Translations under genes and position numbers: made by a program
The notes under the pieces: model-generated
Seen by the model: only the letters and a program-made list of their open reading frames with translations
Told to the model about the DNA's origin: nothing
The model's database searches: none
Shown here: positions 24,466-32,854 of the stretch, one piece after another
How positions within the stretch are numbered: position 1 is the stretch's first letter
Layout of the letters: each line of letters opens with the position of its first letter
Assembly: GCF_023953965.1 (NCBI RefSeq)
Contig: NZ_JAMLIX010000001.1
Location: forward strand, 2,604,501-2,668,500
Source of the DNA: Bosea sp. (in: a-proteobacteria)
GTDB taxonomy: Bacteria > Pseudomonadota > Alphaproteobacteria > Rhizobiales > Beijerinckiaceae
Direction of reading: 5' to 3'
Length of the DNA: 64,000 bases

Positions 24466-26966
24466 GCCATCGCCTCTTGCGTCAGCATCGCCTCCGCCTC
24501 CGCCAGGATCTCGTCAGCCGCCTCGCCATAGACCGCCTCGCGCCCGATCTCGAGCATCACCGAGACGCCGAGCGGCGAAACGTGAGCGAGCGGCTGATGC
24601 ACGATTCGCCCGCTGATCCGTGTCAGCATCTCGCCGAGCCGGCGAATGTCGAGCAGGCCGGTCGCCGCATCCGCCCGCGCCGCCTTGAGCAGGATATGGT
24701 CGGGCTCGTGCCGGCGCAGCACGTCGTAGACGAGATCGGTCGAGATCGTCACCTGCCGGCCGCTTTTCTCCTGGCCCGGATAGCGGCGCTCGATCAGCCC
24801 GCCGATGATGGCGCAGGAGCGGAAGGTGCGCTTCATCAGCGCCGATTCCGCCATCCACGCCTCGAGATCGTCGCCGAGCATGTCCTCGGCGAACAATTCG
24901 TCGAGATCGAGCGCGCCGCGCGCGATGGCTGCCGTGAGGTCGCCCAGCGTCCAGCAGGCGAGGCCGTAATCGTTGCAGACGAAGCCGAGCGGGCGCATCC
25001 GGGCGCGCTCCAGCCTTCGCGTCAGCAGCATGCCGAGCGTCTGGTGGGCGAGGCGGCCCTCGAAGGGATAGGCGACGAGATAGAAGCGCCCGCCGCGCGG
25101 AAAGGTCTCGACCAGGAGCTCGCCGGGCTTGGGCAGCCGCGATTTCCGCTGCTGCGCATCAAGCCAGGCCGAAACCTCCTCCGGCAGCGTGTTCCACATC
25201 GCCGGCGAAGCCAGCATGGCGCGCACGCGCTCGGCGAGGAAGGTCGAGAGCGGGAACTTGCCGCCGTCATAGGAGGGGATCTTCGGGTCCGTGCCGGGCG
25301 CGGCGCGCGAGCAGACAGCCTCGTTCTCGACGATCCCCTCGAAGCGCAGGACCTCGCCGGCGAAGACGAAGGTATCGCCCGGCACCAGGGTCTCTGCGAA
25401 ATACTCCTCGACCTCGCCGAGCACGCGCCCGCCGCGGCTGATCATGCCGGCAACCTTTGGCGTTGAAGAGCTGCCGGGCCTTCCGGCCCGCGCCCGGCCG
25501 AGCCGGACCTTCAGCATCGTCGCCTCGACGATGGTGCCGACATTCATGCGGTATTGCTGGATGACGCGGGCGTTGCTGGCGCGCCAGAGGCCGGCCTTAT
25601 CCTGCCTGAGCTTGGCGAAGCGCTCATAGCTCTTCAGCGCATAGCCGCCGGTCGCGACGAAAGCGACGACCGCGTCGAAATCGGCGCGGGCGAGATCGGC
25701 GTAAGGCGCGGCGCCGCGGACCTCCCGATAGAGCGCATCGGCCTCGAAACCGTCCGAGCAGGCGACGCCGAGCACATGCTGGGCGAGCACGTCGAGCGCG
25801 CCGATGCGGGGTGTGGGCGTATCCTGCGCCGCCTCGTGCACGGCTTCGAGCGCGGCCCGGCACTCCAGCAATTCGAAGCGGTTCGAGGGCACCAGCAGCG
25901 CCTCGGAAGGCTCGTCCATGCGGTGGTTGGAGCGGCCGATGCGCTGGATCAGGCGGCTCGCCCCCTTCGGCGCGCCGAGATTGACGACGAGATCGACATC
26001 GCCCCAGTCGATGCCGAGATCGAGCGTCGCGGTGCAGACCACCGCCTTGAGGCGCCCCTGCGCCATCGCCGCCTCGACCTTGCGGCGCTGCTGGGCATCG
26101 AGCGAGCCGTGATGCAGCGCGATCGGCAGGCTGTCCTCGTTGAGGTTCCACAGCGCCTGGAAGGCGAATTCCGCCTGCATGCGCGTGTTGACGAAGACGA
26201 GGGTGAGCTTGTGCGCGCGGATCGCCTCATAAACCTCGGTCACCGCATGCAGCGTGGTGTGGCCGGCGATCGGCAGGTTGCGCTGCGTATCGAGGATGGC
26301 GATCCGCGGCTTCGCCCCGCCTGCGACGATGACGAGCCCGGCCGGCGTCCCGGCGCCGCCGAGATAGCGCTGGAGGTCGGCCGGCTCGCGCACCGTAGCC
26401 GACAGGCCGACCGCCGAGACCTGCGGCGCCAGCGTCTTCAGCCGGGCGAGGTCGAGCGCCAGCAGGTCGCCGCGCTTGGAGGTGACGAGCGCGTGCAGCT
26501 CGTCGAGCACGATGCGCCTGAGGTTCGCGAAGAACGGCGCCGCGTCGCGATGCGAGACCAGGAGCGCGAGCTGCTCCGGGGTGGTCAGCAGGATATCGGG
26601 GGGCCTGGCGATCTGGCGCGTGCGCTTGGCGGCGGAGGTGTCGCCGGTGCGGGTCTCGATCGTGACCGGCAATCCCATCTCGCGCACCGGCGCTTCGAGA
26701 TTGCGGGCGATGTCGACGGCGAGCGCCTTCAGCGGCGAGATATAGAGCGTGTGCAGCCCGTCATGCCGACCCTCGCGCTCGCTGAGCTCGACCAGCGAGG
26801 GCAGGAAGCCGGCGAGCGTCTTGCCCGCTCCCGTGGGGGCGACGAGCAAGGTCGAGCGCCCGGCGCGAGCCTCGTCCAGAAGCGCGAGCTGATGCGGCCG
26901 CACGCTCCAGCCGCGCCCTGCGAACCAGGCAGCGAAAGCGGGCGGAAGCGGGGAGGGGGCGGCCAT
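24462..26966 (-). CDS. Ligase-associated DEXH-box helicase (Lhr family)
   Basis: 834 residues. Superfamily 2 motifs in order: APTGAGKT (43-50), DILLTTPEQLALL, DELH (155-158), GLSATVREP, then in the second RecA domain VFVNTRMQAEFAF, LHHGSLDAQQR, CTATLDLGIDWGDVD and LIQRIGRSNHR. The C-terminal half carries the Lhr winged-helix and beta-barrel modules (for example VARLRQDKAG-like, VLGEVEEYFAETLVPGDTFVFAGE, GEFLVETFPRGGRFYLVAYPFEGR-like). It should unwind or remodel damaged DNA with the neighbouring nucleases. ATG at 26966 is preferred since the domain starts soon after; longer frames lack similarity. It overlaps pdeM by four bases. Confidence 0.9.
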   Translation of the reverse strand: MAAPSPLPPAFAAWFAGRGWSVRPHQLALLDEARAGRSTLLVAPTGAGKTLAGFLPSLVELSEREGRHDGLHTLYISPLKALAVDIARNLEAPVREMGLPVTIETRTGDTSAAKRTRQIARPPDILLTTPEQLALLVSHRDAAPFFANLRRIVLDELHALVTSKRGDLLALDLARLKTLAPQVSAVGLSATVREPADLQRYLGGAGTPAGLVIVAGGAKPRIAILDTQRNLPIAGHTTLHAVTEVYEAIRAHKLTLVFVNTRMQAEFAFQALWNLNEDSLPIALHHGSLDAQQRRKVEAAMAQGRLKAVVCTATLDLGIDWGDVDLVVNLGAPKGASRLIQRIGRSNHRMDEPSEALLVPSNRFELLECRAALEAVHEAAQDTPTPRIGALDVLAQHVLGVACSDGFEADALYREVRGAAPYADLARADFDAVVAFVATGGYALKSYERFAKLRQDKAGLWRASNARVIQQYRMNVGTIVEATMLKVRLGRARAGRPGSSSTPKVAGMISRGGRVLGEVEEYFAETLVPGDTFVFAGEVLRFEGIVENEAVCSRAAPGTDPKIPSYDGGKFPLSTFLAERVRAMLASPAMWNTLPEEVSAWLDAQQRKSRLPKPGELLVETFPRGGRFYLVAYPFEGRLAHQTLGMLLTRRLERARMRPLGFVCNDYGLACWTLGDLTAAIARGALDLDELFAEDMLGDDLEAWMAESALMKRTFRSCAIIGGLIERRYPGQEKSGRQVTISTDLVYDVLRRHEPDHILLKAARADAATGLLDIRRLGEMLTRISGRIVHQPLAHVSPLGVSVMLEIGREAVYGEAADEILAEAEAMLTQEAMA

Positions 26967-27018
26967 GCCGGCGCAGGATAGGGGTTGAGGAGGGAGAACG
27001 AAAGGAGAATAACCTCCC

Positions 27019-27978
27019 TCACCGCTTCTGCGCCACCACCAAGAGCCCCGGCACGGGCGCGCCGCGATCCTGCCGCACGCTGGCGGGCTCGACGCATAGG
27101 GGAGTGAGCCCGGCATCCGTGAGCCGCTCCCGCAACCAGGCCTCCGCATGTGCGAAACGCCGATCCCCACCGACCACCACGCCTTCGCCGTCATGGCTCT
27201 GCACCGTGAAGGCGAAGAGGCCGCCGGGCTCGAGCACGCGCGCGCTCTGGGCGAAGCAGGGGGCGAGATCGCCGAGATAGACGAAGACATCGGCCGCGAT
27301 CACGAGGTCGGCGGAATGGTCGGGACGGCTGGCCAGGAAGTCCGTCAATCCCGCGACGGAGAGCTTGTCGTAGAGCGGCGTTCCGTCGGGAGCCATCTTG
27401 TTGCGCGCCCGCTCGATCATGCGCGGCGAGAGATCGCAGCCGGCGATGAAGCCGCTTTGCTCGTGGATCGCCTCGCCCATCAGCCCGGTGCCGCAGCCGA
27501 GATCGTAGACAATGTCGAACCGGAAGGGGCGGCCGGCGTTGCTGCAGCAGCGGATGAGCGCGGCCTTCAGCAGGTCGGGCGCGTTGTAGTGCAGGGTTTG
27601 GGTCAGATGGCTGTCGAAGCGGTCGGCATAGGCGTCGAACAGCGCGCCGGAGAAATGCTCCAAGGTCGCCTGCTCGGCCGGCAGCGCGCCGATGCGGGCG
27701 AGGTCGAGTCGCGCGCCGAAAGGATCGTCGGGGTCGAGATCGAGGCATTGCCGCCAGGCGGTGGCCGCCTCTTCCTGATGGCCGAGCGCCTCCTGGGCGA
27801 GGCCATAGAGATGCCAGCCGGCGGCGAAATGATAGGCTTCAGCCAGCGTCTGGTCGAGGATGTCGACCGCCGCCCGCGCGTCCCCGTCCTTCAGCGCGGC
27901 CTCGGCCCAGCCATAGCGGCGGTCGAGCACGGGGTCGCCGGACGAGGCGAAATGCGTGGTCGAGCCCGGATCGGTCAT
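27019..27978 (-). CDS. TPR-containing class I SAM-dependent methyltransferase
   Basis: 319 residues. Residues ~15-100 look like two to three tetratricopeptide helices (YGWAEAALKDGDARAAVDILDQ, AAGWHLYGLAQEALGHQEEAATAWRQCLDLDPDDP). The methyltransferase domain follows with motif I VYDLGCGTGLMGEAI, acidic loop GCDLSPRMIERAR, motif II DLVIAADVFVYLGDL and motif III VLEPGGLFAFTV. The substrate is unknown; similar fusions are annotated only generally. It lies 52 bases upstream of the helicase gene on the same strand and 26 bases from the divergent exonuclease gene, so it may be co-transcribed with the repair helicase. Confidence 0.85.
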   Translation of the reverse strand: MTDPGSTTHFASSGDPVLDRRYGWAEAALKDGDARAAVDILDQTLAEAYHFAAGWHLYGLAQEALGHQEEAATAWRQCLDLDPDDPFGARLDLARIGALPAEQATLEHFSGALFDAYADRFDSHLTQTLHYNAPDLLKAALIRCCSNAGRPFRFDIVYDLGCGTGLMGEAIHEQSGFIAGCDLSPRMIERARNKMAPDGTPLYDKLSVAGLTDFLASRPDHSADLVIAADVFVYLGDLAPCFAQSARVLEPGGLFAFTVQSHDGEGVVVGGDRRFAHAEAWLRERLTDAGLTPLCVEPASVRQDRGAPVPGLLVVAQKR

Positions 27979-28004
27979 GGTGACCGATGTAACCGAGGAG
28001 GGTG

Positions 28005-29069
28005 ATGCTGGCCAGACGAAGCGCCCGCTGGCGCCCCTCCGAATTGCTGCTGCCGACGCCGGCCGGGCTCTATTGCCCGCCGGCCGACGCCTATATCGAC
28101 CCGGTCCGCCCGGTGGCGCGGGCGCTGATCACCCATGGCCATTCCGACCATGCGCGGGCCGGCCACGGCGCCGTGCTGGCGACGCGCGAGACGCTGGCCA
28201 TCATGGCGCTGCGCTATGGCGAGAGCTTCGCCGGTTCTCGGCAGGTGGCGGTGCCGGGCGAGGCGATCCGCGTCAGTGAGGTCGATTTCACCTTCGTGCC
28301 GGCCGGCCATGTCCTCGGCTCGGCCCAGATCGTGGTCGAGAGCCGGTCCTTACGCATCGCCGCCTCGGGCGACTACAAGCGCGAGCGCGACCCGACCTGC
28401 GCGCCCTTCGAGCCCGTGGCCTGCGACGTCTTCATCACCGAGGCGACTTTTGGCCTGCCGGTCTTCCGCCATCCGCCGGCTGCGGGGGAGGTGGCCAAGC
28501 TCCTGGAATCGGTCCGGCTCTTTCCGGAGCGGACGCATATCGTCGGCGCCTATTCGCTCGGCAAGGCGCAGCGCGTCATGGCCCTGATCCGCGAGGCTGG
28601 CTATGGGCAGCCGCTCTACATCCACGGCGCCGTCGAGAGGATCACGGCATTCTATGAGGCTGAGGGTATTCCGCTCGGCGAGATCCGCCCGGTCGCCGGG
28701 GAGGATCGCAAGGCGCTCGGCGGCGCGATCGTCATCTGCCCGCCGAGCGCGACGCAGGATCTGTGGGCGCGCCGCTTCCCCGATCCGGTCACTGCCTTCG
28801 CCTCGGGCTGGATGCGCATCCGCGCGCGGGCCCGCCAGAAGGGCGTCGAGCTGCCGCTCGTCATCTCCGACCACGCCGATTGGGACGATCTCACCGCCAC
28901 GATCCGCGAGACCGGGGCCGGCGAGATCTGGGTCACGCATGGCGAGGCCGAGGCGCTCGTCCACTGGTGCGGCACGGCCGGCCTGAAGGCAAAGCCCCTG
29001 CAACTCGTCGGCTATGGCGACGAAGGCGAGGCCGAGACGGAAGGGGAGGCGGCCGATGCTGCCGTCTAG
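28005..29069 (+). CDS. Ligase-associated DNA damage response exonuclease (metallo-beta-lactamase fold)
   Basis: 354 residues. The metal-binding motif THGHSDHA (His44, His46, Asp48, His49) near the N-terminus, VPAGHVLGSAQI, ASGDYKRE, and the C-terminal beta-CASP-like region with ISDHADWDDL and IWVTHGE identify an RNA/DNA-processing metallo-beta-lactamase of the CPSF73/SNM1 type, as found in ligase-associated repair clusters. It would trim DNA ends in the cytoplasm before sealing by the ligase. ATG at 28005 follows GAGGAGGG; a GTG three bases earlier is possible. The tail of ~20 residues is acidic and low complexity. The ligase is one gene further on the same strand. Confidence 0.9.
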   Translation: MLARRSARWRPSELLLPTPAGLYCPPADAYIDPVRPVARALITHGHSDHARAGHGAVLATRETLAIMALRYGESFAGSRQVAVPGEAIRVSEVDFTFVPAGHVLGSAQIVVESRSLRIAASGDYKRERDPTCAPFEPVACDVFITEATFGLPVFRHPPAAGEVAKLLESVRLFPERTHIVGAYSLGKAQRVMALIREAGYGQPLYIHGAVERITAFYEAEGIPLGEIRPVAGEDRKALGGAIVICPPSATQDLWARRFPDPVTAFASGWMRIRARARQKGVELPLVISDHADWDDLTATIRETGAGEIWVTHGEAEALVHWCGTAGLKAKPLQLVGYGDEGEAETEGEAADAAV

Positions 29070-29108
29070 GCAATGTGGGCGATTGCTGGATTGCTCTCGA
29101 TTCGAACC

Positions 29109-29237
29109 GTCATTCCGGGGCGCGCCGCAGGCGCGAACCCGGAACCCACGACCGGGTGAAACCTTCGATGCCCGGTTGTCAGCGGCTCACCCGGTCGTGG
29201 GTTCCGGGCTCTTCGCTCCGCGAAGCCCCGGAATGAC
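29109..29237. repeat. Long palindromic intergenic repeat, copy 1
   Basis: About 129 bases with long arms: GTCATTCCGGGGC at the left and GCCCCGGAATGAC at the right, and inside them CCCGGAACCCACGACCGGGTGA against TCACCCGGTCGTGGGTTCCGGG. The element folds into one long hairpin between two converging genes. A second copy is at 36685-36819 and a lone right tip at 63689-63701. Confidence 0.9.
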
Positions 29238-29253
29238 AGCACCGGGAGCCTGC

Positions 29254-30024
29254 TCAGCGCGAGGCCGCCACCACCGGCCGGACCGGGGCGGCCATGCCGA
29301 CCATCGCATTCGCCATGTCGCGGGCGAGGCAGTCATAGCCGGCATCGCTCATGTGGAAGCCGTCGTTCCAGAGCGCGGCCTTGAACGCCTCGGCATCGGC
29401 CCGGTGCCATTCGCGCATCGCGGCATAGCGGGCGAAGACCGGCACGGCCTCGCGCCTCGCGATCTCACCGACCGCCTCGACATAGCGGCCATAGCGCTCG
29501 GGATCGCGCACGGAGGGGAAGAATTGCGGATCGAGGATGGCGAGCGCGGGGCCCGCCGCGCGCACCAGCGCGATGCCCTCGGCGACCATGCCCCGGAAGG
29601 CGTCGAGATCGCCGCCCCTGACGGCGTCGTTGGTGCCGACCTGCCAGATCACGAGGTCGTAGGCTTGCGCCTTCAGCGCGGCCCTGAGCCGGGCGAGGGT
29701 CTGCGGCGCGGTCTCGCCGCCGATGCCGGCATTGACGATCGTGACCGGGGACAGCGGCCACGCCTTGGCGAGCAGCGCCTGCAGGCGGGCGGGATAGGTC
29801 TTGTCGCGGGCGCTCGCGCCGACGCCCTCCGTCGAGGAGGAGCCGATGGCGAGGATGGCGAGCGGCTGGCCCTGCGCGACCCTGGCCGAGAGCGGCGCGA
29901 GCGCCGTGTTCGCCTGCACGATCGGGCTCTCGCGGCAGGAGAAGCCCGCGGCTTCGGCGGGTGCTGCGGCCGAAAGCGTCGCGGCGACGACAGGCAAGGC
30001 GAGGAACCGCATCGCGGCGCGCAT
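29254..30024 (-). CDS. SGNH/GDSL hydrolase, secreted
   Basis: 256 residues with a signal peptide (RFLALPVVAATLSAAAPAEAA). SGNH blocks are visible: nucleophile Ser in ILAIGSSSTEGVG (block I, with GSSS in place of GDS), Gly in NAGIGGET (block II), Asn in VWQ..GTNDA (block III) and the Asp/His pair in DGFHMSDAGY (block V). It probably hydrolyses an ester in the periplasm or outside the cell, such as an acetyl group on a polysaccharide or a lipid ester. It sits between the repair exonuclease and ligase genes on the opposite strand and is probably unrelated to repair. ATG at 30024; a second in-frame ATG at 30012 would also keep the signal peptide. Confidence 0.85.
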   Translation of the reverse strand: MRAAMRFLALPVVAATLSAAAPAEAAGFSCRESPIVQANTALAPLSARVAQGQPLAILAIGSSSTEGVGASARDKTYPARLQALLAKAWPLSPVTIVNAGIGGETAPQTLARLRAALKAQAYDLVIWQVGTNDAVRGGDLDAFRGMVAEGIALVRAAGPALAILDPQFFPSVRDPERYGRYVEAVGEIARREAVPVFARYAAMREWHRADAEAFKAALWNDGFHMSDAGYDCLARDMANAMVGMAAPVRPVVAASR

Positions 30025-30087
30025 CGACGGCTTTCTCCGGGCTACCCTGCCGCCGTTAAGGTTCGCTTCATGAACGGTAGCTGAACG

Positions 30088-31725
30088 ATGAACCGCTTCG
30101 CCCGGCTGCTCGACCGCCTCGCCTATGAACCGCGCCGCAACGCCAAGCTCGCGCTGATCGCGGATTACCTGCGTACGACGCCCGATCCCGATCGCGGCTA
30201 TGCGCTGGCGGCGATGACGGGCGGGCTCTCATTCCGCCACGCCAAGGCCGGGCTCGTCCGCGCGCTGATCGCGGAGCGGACCGACCCGGTGCTGTTCGCG
30301 CTCTCCTACGACTATGTCGGCGATCTTTCCGAGACGGTCGCGCTGCTATGGCCGGCGCGGCACGGAACGAACGCGGTGCCGCATCTGCCGGAGGTGGTCG
30401 AGAGCCTGCGCGAGGCCGGCAAGACCGATCTGCCGCGCCTCGTCGCCGCCTGGCTCGACGCGCTCGACGAGACCGGCCGCTGGGCGCTGCTGAAGCTCAT
30501 CACCGGCTCACTTCGCATCGGCGTCTCGGCCCGCCTCGCCAAGACGGCGGCCGCGAGCCTCGGCGGCGTGCCAGCCGACGAGGTCGAGCAGGTCTGGCAT
30601 GGGCTGAAGCCGCCCTATGCCGAGCTCTTTGCCTGGCTGGAGGGCAGGGGCGAGCGGCCGGAAGCGCGCGATCCGGCGCCGTTTCGCCCGGTGATGCTCT
30701 CGCATCCGGTCGAGGACGGCGATTTCGACAGGCTCGATCCGGCCGAATTCTGTGCCGAGTGGAAATGGGACGGCATCCGCGTCCAGGCGGCGAGCTGCGC
30801 CAAGGCCGACGGCACGCGCGTGACGCGGCTGTTTTCGCGCACCGGCGAGGACATCGCCGGGGCCTTCCCCGATCTCGTCGAGGCGTTGACCGAGGACGGG
30901 GCGCTCGACGGCGAATTGCTGGTGATGCGCGAGAGCGCCGTGCAGAGCTTCAACACGCTGCAGCAGCGCCTCAACCGCAAGAGCGTCACCGCGAGGATGC
31001 TCGGCGAATTTCCGGCCCATATCCGCGTCTACGACCTTCTCGTCGATGGGCAGGAGGACATCCGGCACCTGCCCTTCGCGGCGCGGCGCGCGCGGCTTGA
31101 GGCTTTCCTTTCGCGCCTCGCCGGCATCCGCTTCGACCTGTCGCCGCTGATCCCCTTCGGCTCCTGGGACGAGCTGAGGGCGGCTCGCGCCGACCCCGCC
31201 TCGGCCGGGGCGGGCGCCGATGCGGAGGCCGTCGAGGGCTGCATGATCAAGCGCCGCGATTCGCCCTATCTGCCCGGCCGCCCCAAGGGCCATTGGTGGA
31301 AATGGAAGCGCGACGCCCGCCTCGTCGACTGCGTGCTGATGTATGCCCAGCGCGGGCACGGCAAGCGTTCCTCCTTCTATTCGGACTACACTTTCGGCGT
31401 CTGGCGCGCGGGCGAGGCGGGCGGAGAGGAGCTGGTTCCGGTCGGCAAGGCCTATTTCGGCTTCACCGACGAGGAACTCGTCGTACTCGACCGCTATGTC
31501 CGCAAGAACACGGTGAACCGCTTCGGCCCGGTGCGCGAGGTCGTCCACGAGGCGGGGGCCGGCCTCGTCTTCGAGGTCGCCTTCGAGGGCCTGCAGCGCT
31601 CGACCCGGCATAAATCCGGTCTCGCCATGCGTTTTCCCCGGATCAGCCGCATCCGCTGGGACAAGCCGCCGCGCGAGGCCGACCATATCGAGGTGTTGGA
31701 GGCGATGCTGCCGGCCGCCGGTTGA
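30088..31725 (+). CDS. ATP-dependent DNA ligase (ligase-associated repair set)
   Basis: 545 residues. The N-terminal helical DNA-binding domain (1-200) is followed by the nucleotidyltransferase domain with motif I EWKWDGIR (Lys226 is the AMP-accepting residue), motif III-like DGELLV, motif IV GCMIKRRDSPY and motif V HWWKWKRD, and an OB-fold with RFPRISRIRWDKPP at the end. It joins nicks in duplex DNA using ATP and lacks the primase and phosphoesterase domains of LigD. It completes the set with helicase, exonuclease and PdeM. ATG at 30088 lies just after a short leader. Length is typical for this LigB/LigC-like class. Confidence 0.92.
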   Translation: MNRFARLLDRLAYEPRRNAKLALIADYLRTTPDPDRGYALAAMTGGLSFRHAKAGLVRALIAERTDPVLFALSYDYVGDLSETVALLWPARHGTNAVPHLPEVVESLREAGKTDLPRLVAAWLDALDETGRWALLKLITGSLRIGVSARLAKTAAASLGGVPADEVEQVWHGLKPPYAELFAWLEGRGERPEARDPAPFRPVMLSHPVEDGDFDRLDPAEFCAEWKWDGIRVQAASCAKADGTRVTRLFSRTGEDIAGAFPDLVEALTEDGALDGELLVMRESAVQSFNTLQQRLNRKSVTARMLGEFPAHIRVYDLLVDGQEDIRHLPFAARRARLEAFLSRLAGIRFDLSPLIPFGSWDELRAARADPASAGAGADAEAVEGCMIKRRDSPYLPGRPKGHWWKWKRDARLVDCVLMYAQRGHGKRSSFYSDYTFGVWRAGEAGGEELVPVGKAYFGFTDEELVVLDRYVRKNTVNRFGPVREVVHEAGAGLVFEVAFEGLQRSTRHKSGLAMRFPRISRIRWDKPPREADHIEVLEAMLPAAG

Positions 31726-31810
31726 TCCGTAGCGGGTTGCGGCTCTGCGTTGGCTATGCTTGTGATCGGCTCCCCGTCTGGGGCAAAATAAAAGTTGCAT
31801 AAGGGGAGGG

Positions 31811-32497
31811 ATGGCGATGACCAGGCAGCCTTCGACGCGAATCGTCATCGCGGACGACCATCCGCTGTTTCGCGGCGCCTTGCGCCAGGCCGTCTCGTAC
31901 GCCATCGGCGGGGCCGAGGTCAGCGAGGTCGGCTCGTTGGAGGCCCTGACCGAGGCGCTGGCCGGCGGCGGCGACGCCGATCTCGTCCTGCTCGACCTGA
32001 CCATGCCGGGCGTGCAGGGTTTTTCGGGCCTGCTCTTCCTGCGGGCCGACCATCCGGAGATCCCGGTCATCGTCGTCTCGGCCAATGACGATCCGGCGGT
32101 GATTCGCCGCTGCATCGAGTTCGGCGCGCTCGGCTTCCTGCCCAAGACCGCCGATCTCGCCCAGATGGGCGAGGCGATCCGCGCCGTGCTCGACGGCGGC
32201 GTCTGGACCCCGCCCGGCGTCGATCTGTCCGCACCCGTGGATGCCGAGGTCGCCGACATGGTGCGCCGCCTCTCGACGCTGACGCCCCAGCAGGTCAGGG
32301 TGCTGATGATGCTGTCGGAGGGGCTGCTCAACAAGCAGATCGCCTATGAGCTCGGCGTCTCCGAGGCGACGGTGAAGGCCCATGTCTCGGCGATCCTGAC
32401 CAAGCTCGACGTCGACAGCCGTACGCAAGCCGTGATCGCCGCCTCGAAGATCGCCGGCACCGCCTGGGCCACGGCGGGCGCGTCGGCCACGGGCTGA
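31811..32497 (+). CDS. LuxR/NarL-family response regulator
   Basis: 228 residues. The receiver domain has IVIADDHPLF (acidic pair), the phospho-acceptor Asp62 in VLLDLTMPG, Ser/Thr in VIVVSANDD and Lys in GFLPKT. The C-terminal helix-turn-helix of the LuxR type spans LTPQQVRVLMMLSEGLLNKQIAYELGVSEATVKAHVSAILTKLDV. It binds DNA when phosphorylated. ATG at 31811 follows GGGGAGGG; a second ATG at 31817 is possible. No histidine kinase is adjacent; the nearest is at 35101-36579, and pairing with it is not supported by more than distance. Confidence 0.93.
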   Translation: MAMTRQPSTRIVIADDHPLFRGALRQAVSYAIGGAEVSEVGSLEALTEALAGGGDADLVLLDLTMPGVQGFSGLLFLRADHPEIPVIVVSANDDPAVIRRCIEFGALGFLPKTADLAQMGEAIRAVLDGGVWTPPGVDLSAPVDAEVADMVRRLSTLTPQQVRVLMMLSEGLLNKQIAYELGVSEATVKAHVSAILTKLDVDSRTQAVIAASKIAGTAWATAGASATG

Positions 32498-32566
32498 GCC
32501 GCGTTCAGCCCCGGTTCAAGCGCGGCGGGTTTCAGGTTAAGACAGCGCGGAAGCGCCCCGAGCCAC

Positions 32567-32851
32567 ATGGGGCGCAACAGGATGACGATTGCTTCCATGG
32601 AACGGTTTCTCGGCGGCTCGCCGCTCAGCGTCCTCGTCCGTCTCGTCTTCATCTCGCTGCTCGTCGGCGCGGCGATGGCCTTCCTCGGCCTCTCGCCGCA
32701 GAACCTCTACGAGGCGGCGGCGCGTTTCATCCGCTCGATCACCGGGCTCGGCTTCGACGCCGTGCGCGAGGTTGGGCAATGGCTCGTCGCCGGCGCCGTG
32801 ATCGTCGTGCCGCTCTGGCTGCTGATGCGGCTCTTCGCGGCGCGTAAATAA
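32567..32851 (+). CDS. Small membrane protein, DUF6460-like
   Basis: 94 residues with two hydrophobic segments (SVLVRLVFISLLVGAAMAFLGL and GQWLVAGAVIVVPLWLLMRLF). The pattern FLGGSPLSVLVRL...GFDAVREVGQW...IVVPLWLLMRL resembles the conserved small inner-membrane family that I recall as DUF6460, common in Hyphomicrobiales and of unknown function. Possible starts are ATG at 32567, 32582 or 32597; the conserved part begins at the last. It follows the response regulator by 70 bases and converges with pyrD. Confidence 0.7.
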   Translation: MGRNRMTIASMERFLGGSPLSVLVRLVFISLLVGAAMAFLGLSPQNLYEAAARFIRSITGLGFDAVREVGQWLVAGAVIVVPLWLLMRLFAARK

Positions 32852-32854
32852 ACC

